From assembly GCF_030704535.1 (NCBI RefSeq), contig NC_081815.1:2805001-2869000 (forward strand): a stretch of DNA of 64,000 nt, written 5' to 3'. Shown here piece after piece: positions 39,296-51,054 of the stretch. How positions within the stretch are numbered: the first letter of the stretch is position 1; the number at the start of each line of letters is the position of its first letter. Position numbers and translations under genes: made by a program. The notes beneath the pieces are model-generated. The model did no database searches. It saw nothing but the letters and a program-made list of their open reading frames with translations, and had not been told where the DNA came from. The stretch is from Vitis vinifera. Lineage: Eukaryota > Streptophyta > Magnoliopsida > Vitales > Vitaceae.

Positions 39296-40964
39296 ACCCC
39301 TTATAATTGGATCAATCCCTTATATATATATTTTAAAAAAATTATAATAACTTAGCACTAAATTTAACTTTCTAAGTCAAAGTATTCCAAATATTTTTTA
39401 AAACACAAAAGGTGGAGGCAAAAAATGAGAAGAAACCCACAGCTGTTTTTTATTTAAAAAAATTGTTTTGAGTTCAATGTTTCATAGGTTTACAAGTCTT
39501 TATCATAAACTAAGCCTACGTAAGCCAACGTGTCAAAAAAGGCCACAAAACTAGAGGGCGACTTTACATCCACACAAGATAACATTAATATTTGGATTTT
39601 GAGTTTTATATGGTTACTTATCATCATGGTTGAATTGGAAAGACAATTGAGGGTATGACATGTTTGGAAGTAGTTACTTATATATATAAACATTACGTGA
39701 TAAAGTCGTAGGGAAATGCTATTTGGACATTACTTCGTACATTAAATTATAGAGGATTTTAGCACATGCATGTATGTATTACTTCATCCGTTAAACTATG
39801 TGTATATGAAAATTGAAGAGTCGGAAATCAATTTATTGCGTCGACTAAAACTTTAATGCTTACGAGTTATCCAAGAATCTAAAGATAAAATAATAGACAT
39901 ATAATTAAACTTATATCTGTAAATAAGAATATAACAAAAGTCATATATATTTGTTCAATTCCAAAACATTTCTCCCATTTTTGTATTTATATCTTGAAAC
40001 ACGACCTCTTGAATGTTTCTCATTTCTTTTCATATCTAATATCATTATTCGTCATATATAATTTTTACATTTTTGTATCGATTTGATAACATTTTCTTCT
40101 CATATCTTAAATATTTATAAAAATATATTTAATATTTTTTATTATTTGATAAGAAAACATAATATTATAAAGATATATAAACATATATCATTTACAAATT
40201 TGAGAGATTTTCCTACACAATTTAATCCACAGAATTTGCATGTAGAGTAAGGTATTTGAAGAGAATATGGGGGCTAAGTAACAAGTTTGAGATTTGGTGG
40301 AACATGTGGGTATATACTAAAACGCTTTGATGGGTGGTTACCGAGGTCCCTAGCTTAAATTAAGCTGTATGATTGAACCCTATGGACACCTAGATCTCTT
40401 CTTGGAAAAAAAAATAAGGCTCATGACTCCATGGTGGGAAATTTTCTCTTAGAAAAAGAGAAAAGAAAACTGGTTTCAGATACAAAGAAGTCTCTGATTG
40501 GATCATTAGGTTTATGGGGCTTGATACAACTGTAATGGGGCCTTGGAAACTACAAAGAAAGCACCTTACTCACATGTGAAGATGCTACAATATATATTAA
40601 ACCCTATTGGGGTTTCTTTGGAGTAGTATGGAAGGTTATAGGAAACCCTAAAAGGCCCCACTCATGACTGTGAAATGAGGCATTATTAATGGATTTGGTC
40701 TGCATTGTCTCCTCCTCCCATGGAAATTACACTCACAAAACCAACATCCCCAGTGCTCCCAAAATCTATCTTGGATATCATCTTGTTATATTATTTGATT
40801 CCACAAATACAATTCCCATTGGCTTAATCTATGGATTCCCACATTAACGTACTCTTCTCTAATCCACATTATGAAGTCATTTTTTTATATCATATGGTTG
40901 TCAATCATATTAAGAGCGATTTATGTAATGCATACACCTCTATCTCAATGTAATTAATAAACTT

Positions 40965-41313
40965 TTTTTCGGGTTTAAGTGGGGAATTAAAATTACTTAG
41001 AGAATATAACCCTAAACCCATCATGCATGCAGTACAATACATATCAATTAACATGCAATCATTCACATGTTAATTCAAATATAAGATTGGAATATTCTTA
41101 ATTTATGTTGATATGATTACAAAAGAAATTAAAATTACTTTGAGAATATTCCAATCTTATTTTTTTCGGGTTAAAGTGGGGAACTAAAATTACTTTGAGA
41201 ATATAACCCTCAACTCATCATGCATGCAACACAATACGTATCAATTAATATGCAATCATACACATGTTAATTCAAATATAAGATTGGAATATTCTTAATT
41301 TATATTGATATGA
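40965..41313. repeat. Direct repeat, two ~150-bp units
   Basis: Units at about 40965-41115 and 41161-41313 share CGGGTT(T/A)AAGTGGGGAA, ATCATGCATGCA, TGCAATCAT and CACATGTTAATTCAAATATA in the same order (offset 197 bp). The 45-bp spacer repeats a fragment of the unit (AAATTAAAATTACTTTGAGA) and then runs into the complement of another part (ATTCCAATCTTAT). Confidence 0.85.
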
Positions 41314-41607
41314 TTATTGAGGGAGAGGGACAGACCAATCTAAAAAAGAATAAACAAAATCTCATAAACAAGGGTTATATTGTTGGCCAAAGATACTAGG
41401 GTTTTGATAAAATATAAGTAGAAGAAGACCCTTGTGTGGTTGATTGAGTTCCCATCATCTATCTTAAAGAAATGTCCAATGATTTTTTTTTCTCTTTTCC
41501 CTTTATAAAAGTTAGAATTTTCGTCCTACTCCTATGCCTGCCATTCCTTTCCCTAAACCAAGAACTTGTCTTGTTCCTTAAATTTTCCCTTGGGGGTTGA
41601 ACATCAG

Positions 41608-41610
<3 letters not shown>

Positions 41611-41639
<29 letters not shown>
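41611..41639. repeat. (GA)n microsatellite
   Basis: Uninterrupted AG dinucleotide run of about 14 units, some 2.7 kb before the EF-Ts start codon and about 0.8 kb before its probable leader. Confidence 0.9.
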
Positions 41640-41641
<2 letters not shown>

Positions 41642-42439
41642 TTGTGCGGATGCTGGAAATCATGCAGATGAATTTGTGTCACAATATTATATTTGTTGGC
41701 ATTTTCTTTGTTTGACCACTATCAATGTGTTAGGTTTTTTTTATCTTTTTTCCTAAAAAATTGAGGTTTGTAGCTCTTGAAAAGGAATGAAGAGAACAGA
41801 TATTGTGGAAAAAGGGTTGGCAAACTGACATTGCTGAGTGTCATATTCTATTTGGATGTTGAAAAATGATAAGAAAATGGAAAGAAATGTTAAATTATTT
41901 CATTTGATTTGTTGTAGAAATTTAGTGGAAGATAAAATATGATGCAATCTTTTAAAAAGTTATGCTTTTTCAAAATTTTCTTTTTCTCAGATTGGAAAAT
42001 TATTAATTTCTTTAAATTTTTAGATTTTTTTTCTTGAATTTCCTATAATTTTATTTATTTTTTCAAAATTAATAAAGAGACCTCAGCCAATCCATCCACT
42101 TATTGGGCCGTTTTATTCAAACCCACAGGAGAAGAAGCCCAGTTAAACTGAAATAACTTAGATCCAACTATCAAAGCCTGACTAGGATTTGGGCTCAGAG
42201 TAGTAAAAATTAGCCCAACTTCTACCCACTTATTAGTGGTTCCAAGTTTGCAAGAATTGGGCCAGGCCCGGATGAGGCCCATTTAAAGTTATGGTTAAGA
42301 GCGAAGCCAACAAGGCCCGAAAGACAAGCCAAGCCAAGCCCAAAGGAAGAGCAAGAGAGAGAGCGGATGAGAAAATGAGATAAGGATTTAAAGCAACGCC
42401 TTTCATTTCCCTGATTTCCTCGACCTTTCACTGCCAATT

Positions 42440-44315
42440 TTTATATTTTCTCTCGAATTTTGTGCTTTTTTCTCAATTTTTAGAGGTACACTTTCTGCTT
42501 CCGCTTCCGCTTCCATATATTTCCATTATTAAAACTAACAATTCAGTTGAAATTATGACTGGATTCATTTTCATATTTTGTGATGTCGTGTTTGCGTCTG
42601 AAAACTTCGCAAATTTTGCTTTCAATGGTTATTTTGTTGGGCTTGTTTTTTTTTTTTTTTTTCGTGCACTTGTAGTAGTCTTCATTCTTGTCTCTGCTTG
42701 GTTCCGGGGAAAATGTGGGGAAAGAGAGCAATCAGCTCACTTTACTGGACTTGGGTTGTGCATTTTTCGGGGACAAAAAACGAGGGTAACCGGGGGAATG
42801 GAATTCTCTTTTCTATTTTTGTCTGCTTTCTCGGCGACCAAACAGAGTTCTGGATTATTGAGATTTTCAATAGAAATTTTGGTAATGGTCTGTTGGGTGA
42901 AATACTTGTCAGTAGTACTGATGGATATTTATGCGAATTGGGGTTAATTGTGTGTATGTGCACCTAGCAAGCATTTGTCAGATAATCTTTCCATTTGAAG
43001 AGAGAATTTTACCTATAATTTATGCTAATTAAAAGCTTGGTTTGTGCTTTCTGTTATCTTTTATGGAGTTGAGGTTGAGTAATTATGATTAATTTGGTGT
43101 TCAAATTCTAGTACATACAACTGACTTTTGATGCAGATAGGATGCAGAGTTGAAGTTAGGGTAAATTTGAATGCGATAAATTCAGTCATTTTCTTCCCCA
43201 AAATACAAGGAGAAGAATGCAAAGTGTGGCCACCTTAAAGGGGATTTTTATTTAACTATTCTGGAAATTCAGCCAACTTTGGAATAAACGTATTTGAAAA
43301 GTCAGTATTAAAAAAATCAGTTGTGGATAAATCTTCTTAACAAGATATATTTTGGGCATTGTGAATGGAAAAATTTTACCTTATCACTTACAATTTGGTG
43401 AGCTTCCTACAACTATGCAAGCTGCAATTGGACTCAACTTTTGAATGAACCATGTAGAGGATAAAAACCTTATGAAAAGTATCTGAGAATTTCTGGAGAG
43501 AATTAATGGAGATTTTTGTCTTTATGTTGGCCCGTAGTTGTAATCATACGATGTTGAGAATGTTGTTTAAACTTAATTGCATGCTTAACAAAAATAGGAC
43601 CAAAGTTAATGAATTGATGATCAAACTTTTTTTTTTTTTTTTTTTGATAGGTAAATGCAAATAGTATTAAAATGTCAAAAGGGGCACACCAACGTACACA
43701 TGGTGTATACAACAGCCTTGAAATAGCGCCAAAATGGATAGGGAAAACAAAAAATACTCCCTCCTTTAATCCGACCCCAACCAATCAATAAAATCAACTA
43801 AGGACATAGATGAATGTTCTATAAAGAAGTTAGTCCAAGATAACAAGCTGCACAAAGATGATCAAACTTACACTGTAATTATTTGACTACTCTTGTCCCA
43901 TGATAGTGATTCTGTCTGCATACAAATTATCTTAGTTTGACTGCAACTATGCTGGCGTGGGATGATATAATTGGAAATGATAACTGATTTCAATGAAAGT
44001 TTTAATTTCTCTTTGTCATACTTTCCCTCAAACATTCCAAAAACCAAACAGAACCAATGTTCGCTTAGAACAATCGCTGTTGTGACTGCAAATTACAGCT
44101 CATGAAAACAAATCAATGAATCATTTGCTTAAGAGCCATTATTCATCTTGATCTAAAGTACTTGTCTCCTAATAACTTGCAGAATGCAGCTTATTGAAAT
44201 AATCGCATGTTTCTATTTCAGGCTCATGAGTTTTACTTACCATGCAGGTCAGGAATTGAATGAAGAACTTTTCCTAGCTGCAGACTGTTTCTTGATTTCT
44301 GTAACTTAAGTCATC
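42440..44315 (+). promoter_or_regulatory. Probable 5' UTR and leader intron of EF-Ts gene
   Basis: A pyrimidine-rich leader-like stretch (42440-42485) ends at a donor-like AGAGGTACAC. An acceptor CATGCAG at 44241-44247 opens a short leader exon (44248-44315) immediately before the start codon. A leader intron of about 1.75 kb is therefore likely but not proven. The frames at 42462-42947 show no conservation features. Confidence 0.45.
43616..43869 (-). mobile_element. 5'-truncated LINE tail with perfect 13-bp target-site duplication
   Basis: A 228-bp insert (43629-43856) flanked by identical 13-mers GATGATCAAACTT at 43616-43628 and 43857-43869. On the minus strand it ends ...TTTACCTATCA followed by about 18 A. 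These are the marks of target-primed reverse transcription. It lies in the likely leader intron of the EF-Ts gene. Confidence 0.9.
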
Positions 44316-47300
44316 ATGACACCCGTAATTCCAAGTTCTATAAGCAACATTTCACTTATTTCTGGAACTGCTTTTACTTCAAATAAGAACAATTGTTTGA
44401 CAAGATGCTATCTTTTGGGTAAATCCACAAAGCAAACATTATCCCCACAAAGGTTCCTCTTACCTCTCTCAACATCAGTTAGACTATTTCCACAATACAG
44501 AAGCGGATGTACTTTGCATCGTAAATCAAGAACCCATATATTATCAGCCACAGGCACTGATGTAGCAGTAGAGCAGTCAGATTCCCCTGCTACTGAGGAT
44601 TCCAGTGGAGCACCAGAAGTTCCATCTGATTCAGCTGAAGCAAGTGAAGAACCCTCCATTAAATCAGATGGTGGTGTCACTTCATCTCAGCCCAAACGTG
44701 CAAGACCTAGGAAGAGTGAGATGCCACCTGTAAAGAATGAGGAACTGGTTCCTGGTGCAACTTTTACAGGGAAAGTTAAATCAATCCAGCCATTTGGTGC
44801 ATTTATTGATTTTGGAGCTTTCACAGATGGCCTGGTGCATGTTTCCAGGTTGAGTGATAGCTATGTTAAGGATGTTGGAAACATTGTTTCCATTGGACAA
44901 GAAGTGAAAGTGAGATTGGTGGAAGCAAACACTGAGACAGGGCGGATTTCACTTACCATGCGTGACAGTGATGATCCTACTAAACCACAGCAACAGAAAG
45001 ATGCTGCTTCCAGTAGTGATAAGCCCAGACCTTCCAGAAGGAACACTCAAAGGTCTAACCAAAGAAGAGATGAGGTGAAAAAAACCTCAAAGTTTGTCAA
45101 AGGCCAGGACCTAGAGGGCACAGTAAAGAATTTAAATAGAGCTGGTGCTTTTATATCTCTTCCTGAAGGGGAGGAAGGGTTTTTGCCTACCTCTGAAGAA
45201 GCTGATGAAGGGTTTGGAAACCTTATGGGGGGCTCCTCACTTCAGGTTGGTCAAGAAGTTAGTGTACGGGTGCTACGTATCTCTAGAGGACAGGTTACCT
45301 TGACAATGAAGAAAGAAGAAGATGCTGAAAAGTTGGATTTGAAGCTCGGTGAGGGAGTTGTTCATACTGCAACCAATCCTTTTGTGCTGGCTTTCCGTAA
45401 GAACAAGGAGATTGCTACATTTTTGGATGAGAGAGAAAAAACAGTGGAACCAGCAGAAATTCCAGCGATACCAAAAACTTCAGAAGAGATAGAAGGAAAG
45501 GTAAATCAAGCTGAAACTGTGACTGACATACTAGAAGTGCAGGATCAGCCGGCAAGCAGCGATGAGAAATCAGTCAGTGTCCCATCTGCAGTGGATGAGA
45601 AGGTAGAAGGTGATGAAACTCCTTCAGAGGAATTGGATGTGGGTGCCAGTGCAGTAGATGATGCCTTAAATGAAATGGCAAGCAATAGTGAGGACTCAGA
45701 AAGTGTGATCTCTAATTCATTACAGAGTGGGGATGCAGTCCAAACCATAGAGGAAAAAGCAGTGGTGAGTTCTGAAGTTTTGGCTTCTGAAAGGAGTATA
45801 TCTACTGCTAGTCAGATAATTGAGGAGGCTTCAGCAACACATGAGGTGGGAAGTGATGCAAAATCTGACCCATCTACAGCAATAGCAGATCAAATATTGT
45901 CTTCAGAAAGTTTAGTTGGCAAAGAAGTTGAAGAGAGTCAATCAGATGATACCATAGCAAAAGTTGAAGTCCAAATAGAAACACCTCCTATTGTAGAACC
46001 AGTTGAAGAGGAGAAGGTGGATCCTACCCCTGAGAAAAATGGCAGTGTCACCAGCTCTAATGGACAAACAGATGTTCCTTCTTCCCAGGAAAGCATGAAT
46101 ACAGGTTCATAGCATTACCACTTTGACTGCTCTTGATGATTACATAATTGCATTTTGGGAAATTCTAGTATCAAGTCTGTCCAACATAGCAACTTGAAAC
46201 CTAGTGCACATTGTATTTACACTGTTATGTACAACAATGCAACATAAAACATCATGATCCAGCTACTTTATGCAATGTAAAAACTATAGGAACTGAAAGT
46301 TCATCATCGATACATGCCCATCAGTAAATAGATAAGACCATAGTAAATTAAGCAAAAGATTGATTTATGTCCTGCCTGAAGATCAGGTATTTGCTGAGAG
46401 GTGTGTAGCATGAACATTTCAGGATCGTTTCATACCAAAGTTCATTTTTCTGTCAGTCCTTGTCAAGTTTTGTTTGGTTTTGAAGTTTCTGGTAACATAT
46501 ATACTTTTTTTTTTTTTTTTTTTTGTGCGTGTTTTCTGATAGGCAAGTAACATATATACGTTTCCCCCTTATTTAAAAGAGTTTAATGTATGTACAGATG
46601 GATCAGAAGACGGTGGAAAGCCTGCACCATCTGGAGAATTAGTTGAGAGTCAGATCTTGTCTTCAGAAAGTCAGGACAGTGAAAAAGTTGTTGAGAATCA
46701 AGCTAATGATATTTTATCGAAGGAGGAAGTGCAGATACAAACCCCTGCTGCAGAGAATGAAATTCCTTCTGCCACACCAGTAGAAGATGAAAAGGTGGAA
46801 ACTGTCACTGCAAAAAACAACAATATTAGCAACTCTGATGGGCAGACTGGCACTTCTTCTCCCAAAGAAAGCACAACTAAAGGTTTATACCTTCAACCCC
46901 GACAGCTTCTACATTTTTAAATGTATTCTAGAGTTCTATCTCAAATCCATGTCCACAAAATGACAACTTGAAATCTAACATTAACATTATTTTGTACGAT
47001 AATATAACAATATTAGTTCTTACAAAACCTATCAAAAATAAAAATAAAAATAAAAATTTGTAAAAAGACAAAATTATCAACCAAAAGTTCATTATTAAGT
47101 CTTGCAGGTCAGGGCAGACTGCCACTATGAAAGAATGAGAAAGTGATTTGTCTGGGACATGCATGCTAATCAGAAAGATGTTATAGGAACTGTGTTCAAA
47201 ACATCATTGGTGGATGGTTTTATCATGAAACACATATGGTTATGGAATAAGGAATAGATTTATGCTTATGTTAAATCCATGTGATGAATGTATCATAGGG

Positions 47301-49756
47301 ATACATTGATGAAACCCAAATTCCTTGAAATATTGAAGATATATTTAAATGCTCAGTACTAGTATATAATGTGGTCAAATATGCTCGCAAAATTATATTA
47401 ATCATACCACTCAATTTTGTAAAATGTAAATGTAATGATAGAAAAGTAATGCCGTTTGTAATTTAGAAAATGACTGGTCCATATAATTGATGTTTTTATC
47501 AATTGTTGTTTCTTTCTCGTAGCACCAGTAATCCCCAACAGGAGATATATATCTGCTTCTACTTACTTCAGTTTATGTATGGATTGTAGCCACTATATCA
47601 CCTGCTCTTGTGAAGAAGTTACGTGAAGACACGGGAGCAGGAATGATGGATTGCAAAAAAGCTCTGTCAGAAACTGGAGGGGATATCGTTAAAGCCCAAG
47701 AGTTCCTAAGAAAGAAAGGCTTAGCAAGTGCTGACAAGAAAGCTAGCAGAGCCACTGCTGAAGGAAGAATTGGTTCTTATGTTCATGATAGCCGAATTGG
47801 TATTCTGATAGAGGTGAACTGTGAGACTGATTTTGTTGCTCGAGGTGACATCTTTAAGGAGCTAGTTGATGATCTGGCCATGCAAGCTGCTGCCTGTCCT
47901 CAAGTGCAGTATCTTGTTACAGAAGAAGTTCCTGAAGAGATTGTCAACAAGGAAAGAGAGATTGAGATGCAGAAGGAAGATCTCTTGTCGAAGCCAGAAC
48001 AGATCAGATCAAGGATTGTTGAGGGGCGGATAAAGAAGAGGCTTGACGAGCTGGCATTGCTTGAGCAACCCTACATTAAGAATGACAAGGTGGTGGTGAA
48101 AGACTGGGTGAAGCAGACCATTGCAACTATTGGAGAAAATATAAAAGTGAATAGGTTTGTGCGGTATAATCTTGGAGAAGGCCTGGAAAAGAAAAGCCAA
48201 GATTTTGCTGCTGAGGTGGCTGCCCAGACTGCAGCAACGCCACCATCTGCACCAGGAAAAGAGCAGCCTGCTGCAGTAGCAACCAATGACACTGCTGAAA
48301 AGTATGTTGTTTCTTTCTTGAATCTTGAATCTCAACCTGTTATCATATTTGTGGTGATTTACTCTTTTTTTCATGAACTAAGAATAAGCATGGTATTCTG
48401 CTAGATAAGCCTTTGAAATTGTGAATGGTACATTAGGCCATAAACTGACATTCCTTCCTCTGCGCTGGAAGTTTTAATAGAAATAGCCATGAATGAATGA
48501 CCCATGGAACCAGTTTGAAACACCATCCATATTATCTTCCTTTTTTGTTTCCATGGAGTCCTGCACAGTTGCAGTAAACATTTTGCACCTTGATTATTGC
48601 ATCATGATACTTTGAATCTAGTCAGACTGCCCTGTGCCAAACCCTTTAAATATATGTGTATACTGTATATATATATATATATCAAAAGCAGTCACAAAAT
48701 TAGATTGTAAAATAAAATCTCCAGTATCATGCCTGCCTGTAGGCCTACAGAGGATCGGTTTACATAATTCATAGGATTAGTAACTTAAACCATTCAGTGA
48801 TGCTGGCACTGGATTTTCCCAGTATAGTGTACTTTCAGGTCCGGTATATCTACAGATTTTCCTGACAGTATAGCTTTCCATTTTAAAGTTCACTGCTGTT
48901 GTTTTCTAAAGTCAGTTCTCTATTACTACTCAACAGAAGCTTCAAGAAATTTCATTAGCTCCAATTTATAGATTTTCTTTTTCCAGTTCACAACAGTACA
49001 TTTTCCTTTCTCCATGCACCTATTCCCTCAAAATAGTGTATGTTTCTGGTTATTTTTGTCCTTGTATTTACATGTTTTTGTTTCTCAAACCTGTGTTATA
49101 ATTGAAACATTTGCACAAAATCCTGCTCTTGCAGACCACCAACGGTGACAGTCTCTGCTGCATTAGTCAAACAACTAAGAGAAGAAACTGGAGCAGGAAT
49201 GATGGACTGCAAGAAAGCTCTGTCAGAAACTGGAGGGGACCTCGAGAAGGCACAAGAATACCTCAGAAAGAAGGGTCTTTCAACTGCGGACAAGAAATCC
49301 AGCAGGCTTGCAGCAGAAGGCAGGATTGGATCCTACATTCATGACTCCCGCATCGGAGTGCTAATCGAAGTCAATTGTGAAACCGACTTTGTGGGTAGAA
49401 GTGAAAAATTCAAGGAATTGGTGGATGACTTGGCAATGCAAGTTGTGGCCTGCCCACAGGTGCAGTTTGTTTCAATGGAGGATATTGCAGAGAGCATTGT
49501 GAGCAAGGAAAAAGAAATAGAGATGCAGAGAGAGGATCTTCAGTCAAAACCAGAGAACATAAGAGAGAAAATTGTGGAAGGGAGAGTAGCAAAGAGGCTT
49601 GGGGAGCTTGCTCTTTTAGAGCAGGCCTTCATCAAGGATGACAGCATTTTGGTGAAAGACTTGGTGAAGCAAACTGTTGCTGCCCTCGGAGAAAACATAA
49701 AAGTTCGGAGGTTTGTCCGCTTTACTCTTGGGGAGGATATCGGAACCGAAGAATGA
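44316..49756 (+). CDS. PETs: Chloroplast PSRP-7 / EF-Ts polyprotein
   Basis: Plastid translation polyprotein joining two S1 RNA-binding domains (ribosomal protein PSRP-7) to two elongation factor Ts domains that recharge EF-Tu with GTP. Exons 44316-46104, 46598-46882, 47590-48301 and 49135-49756 (TGA) join in frame to 1135 aa. Residues 1 to about 75 are a Ser/Thr/Arg-rich transit peptide. S1 domains lie at about 145-217 ([20 protein letters not shown]) and 260-334 ([20 protein letters not shown]). A long acidic linker (about 375-690) follows. The two Ts domains (692-928 and 929-1135) each carry [34 protein letters not shown] and NCETDFV. Each Ts domain is a single exon. If intron 1 is retained, translation ends two codons past the donor at 46110-46112, which would leave an S1-only protein. 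Confidence 0.95.
46492..46559 (-). mobile_element. 42-bp LINE-tail insertion with 13-bp target-site duplication
   Basis: GTAACATATATAC occurs at 46492-46504 and 46547-46559, flanking 42 bp. On the minus strand the insert reads TTGCCTATCAGAAAACACGC then A-rich. It is nothing but the 3' end and poly(A) of a LINE, inside intron 1 of the EF-Ts gene. Confidence 0.85.
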
Positions 49757-51054
49757 GATACACCAAAAAAGAGACCTCGTTTTCAGCATGAAGGATTGAA
49801 TCAAGCAAATCAGTGAAATTTTCCAATTATGCCAAGTTTGTCGAGCTAAGCTAATTTTGGATGGGAAGAATAATTTTGTTCTGATTAGAAGTTGCGCCTT
49901 TTGTAGTTAGTGGTAATTTCTGTGTCATACTCGCTAAAACTACATTTGGCATCACTTTTTGAGAGTTGAGAAGCGAAGGATATATGTTTTATTCTCTGCA
50001 GTATGGAAAGATGGATATACCATTCTGTGCGGGTAGTTTTGATTATTTGCACTACCGTGTTTCAAAACTGATGCTAGTATTTTTAATTCTTGCCTAACTC
50101 TTTCAAGCAACCACAAGCAGGCTTTGTTTGGTTGGCATATCTTATAGACATTTATATTCTTAAATATTATATTATGTTTATAATTAATTTGTAAAAAAAA
50201 AAAACTGAAATACCTATTATATTTCAATAATTGATATTTGTTATTAAAAATATATATATAATTCTCTCAATTACTTGAAAATTGTTCTATAATTTAAAAT
50301 TTAGCAAGTAATTATTTATTTATTCTTAATAATATTTGTGATTAAAATATTTAAAATTTATATTATTTAATATATAAAAATAGGTTGTATATATTAAATA
50401 GTACATGTGTGAGTATTATTTTATAATACATTTTATGCATTTTTTTAAAAAATTACCATAATTTTTTTTAATTTTTTACAAAACAAATAATATAAAAAAA
50501 ATATATTAAAAATTTGAATGAAAATAATAAATTTATATCTCAAATTAGAATTAACATATCCGATATATAAAAAAAAATTAAAAAAATATCACATATTTGA
50601 ACACCAGATATAATAATTAATATAATAATTTATCCTATATGTTAATATCGGAAGTACTGGAACTACAACTTGAGTTTTGACTCAATTTGCTGCGGCAGGG
50701 GCTTATAAGAAAGCTGGACAAATCTGAAGGCAAACCCGATATGGAAGAAACTGATGCAAATTTCGCAACCAAAAATGACAATTTTCACTTAGCATTTGCC
50801 TTGACATGTTCAATTCCATTATACACCCGAATCCTAGCTTTTCCATGTTCTTACTAGATTGAAACACTGTAATCCAAATGCGAGAACTCCAGGCCACATT
50901 GAATTTTCTCCAGGATCATAATATACACGAATTTTGCAGGTTTTTCTTGTAAATATTTATATCTAGAGGGGGAAAACGCCTGAGGATTCTCTCTATCCAA
51001 ATGTTACAGGAAAAGGGGCAAAAAAAAAACTAGATAAATTAGAGCCACATTAAT
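49757..51054. other. Intergenic between convergent EF-Ts and METTL5 genes
   Basis: No gene. The stretch 50120-50650 is extremely AT-rich, starts with TTTGTTTGGTTGGCATATCT (a MITE-like terminus) and may be a decayed MITE; I could not match its right end. The outer parts are 3' UTRs of the two converging genes. Confidence 0.45.

Larger units (their letters stand above)
35870..42400. other. 6.5-kb AT-rich intergenic block
   Basis: No supported gene between the divergently transcribed SPEAR and EF-Ts genes. Contents that can be seen: a MITE-like inverted repeat at 37472-37608, another at about 39050-39295, a (CTTCAAA)-type low-complexity run at 38965-39005, a long direct repeat at 40965-41313 and a (GA)n tract at 41611-41639. 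I looked for pre-miRNA-like hairpins carrying well-known plant miRNA sequences and saw none. Confidence 0.45.

Noticed and set aside
35870-42400. A hidden gene or pri-miRNA in the 6.5-kb gap
   Set aside because: No conserved protein words and no known mature miRNA sequence seen on either strand; a structure scan would be needed to exclude a novel one.
42462-42947. 161-codon plus-strand open frame before the EF-Ts gene
   Set aside because: Phe/Val-rich translation of T-rich leader-intron sequence with no recognisable domain; no continuation into the EF-Ts frame.
47025-47060. CCTATCAAAAATAAAAATAAAAA as a fourth LINE-tail insertion
   Set aside because: The terminal word matches, but I could not find flanking duplications.
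47520-47589. Alternative acceptor CGTAG at 47517-47522 for EF-Ts exon 3
   Set aside because: Using it puts the Ts domain out of frame; the acceptor at 47587-47589 restores it exactly.
50120-50650. AT-rich block as a complete MITE
   Set aside because: The left end looks like a terminus, but no matching right inverted repeat could be found.
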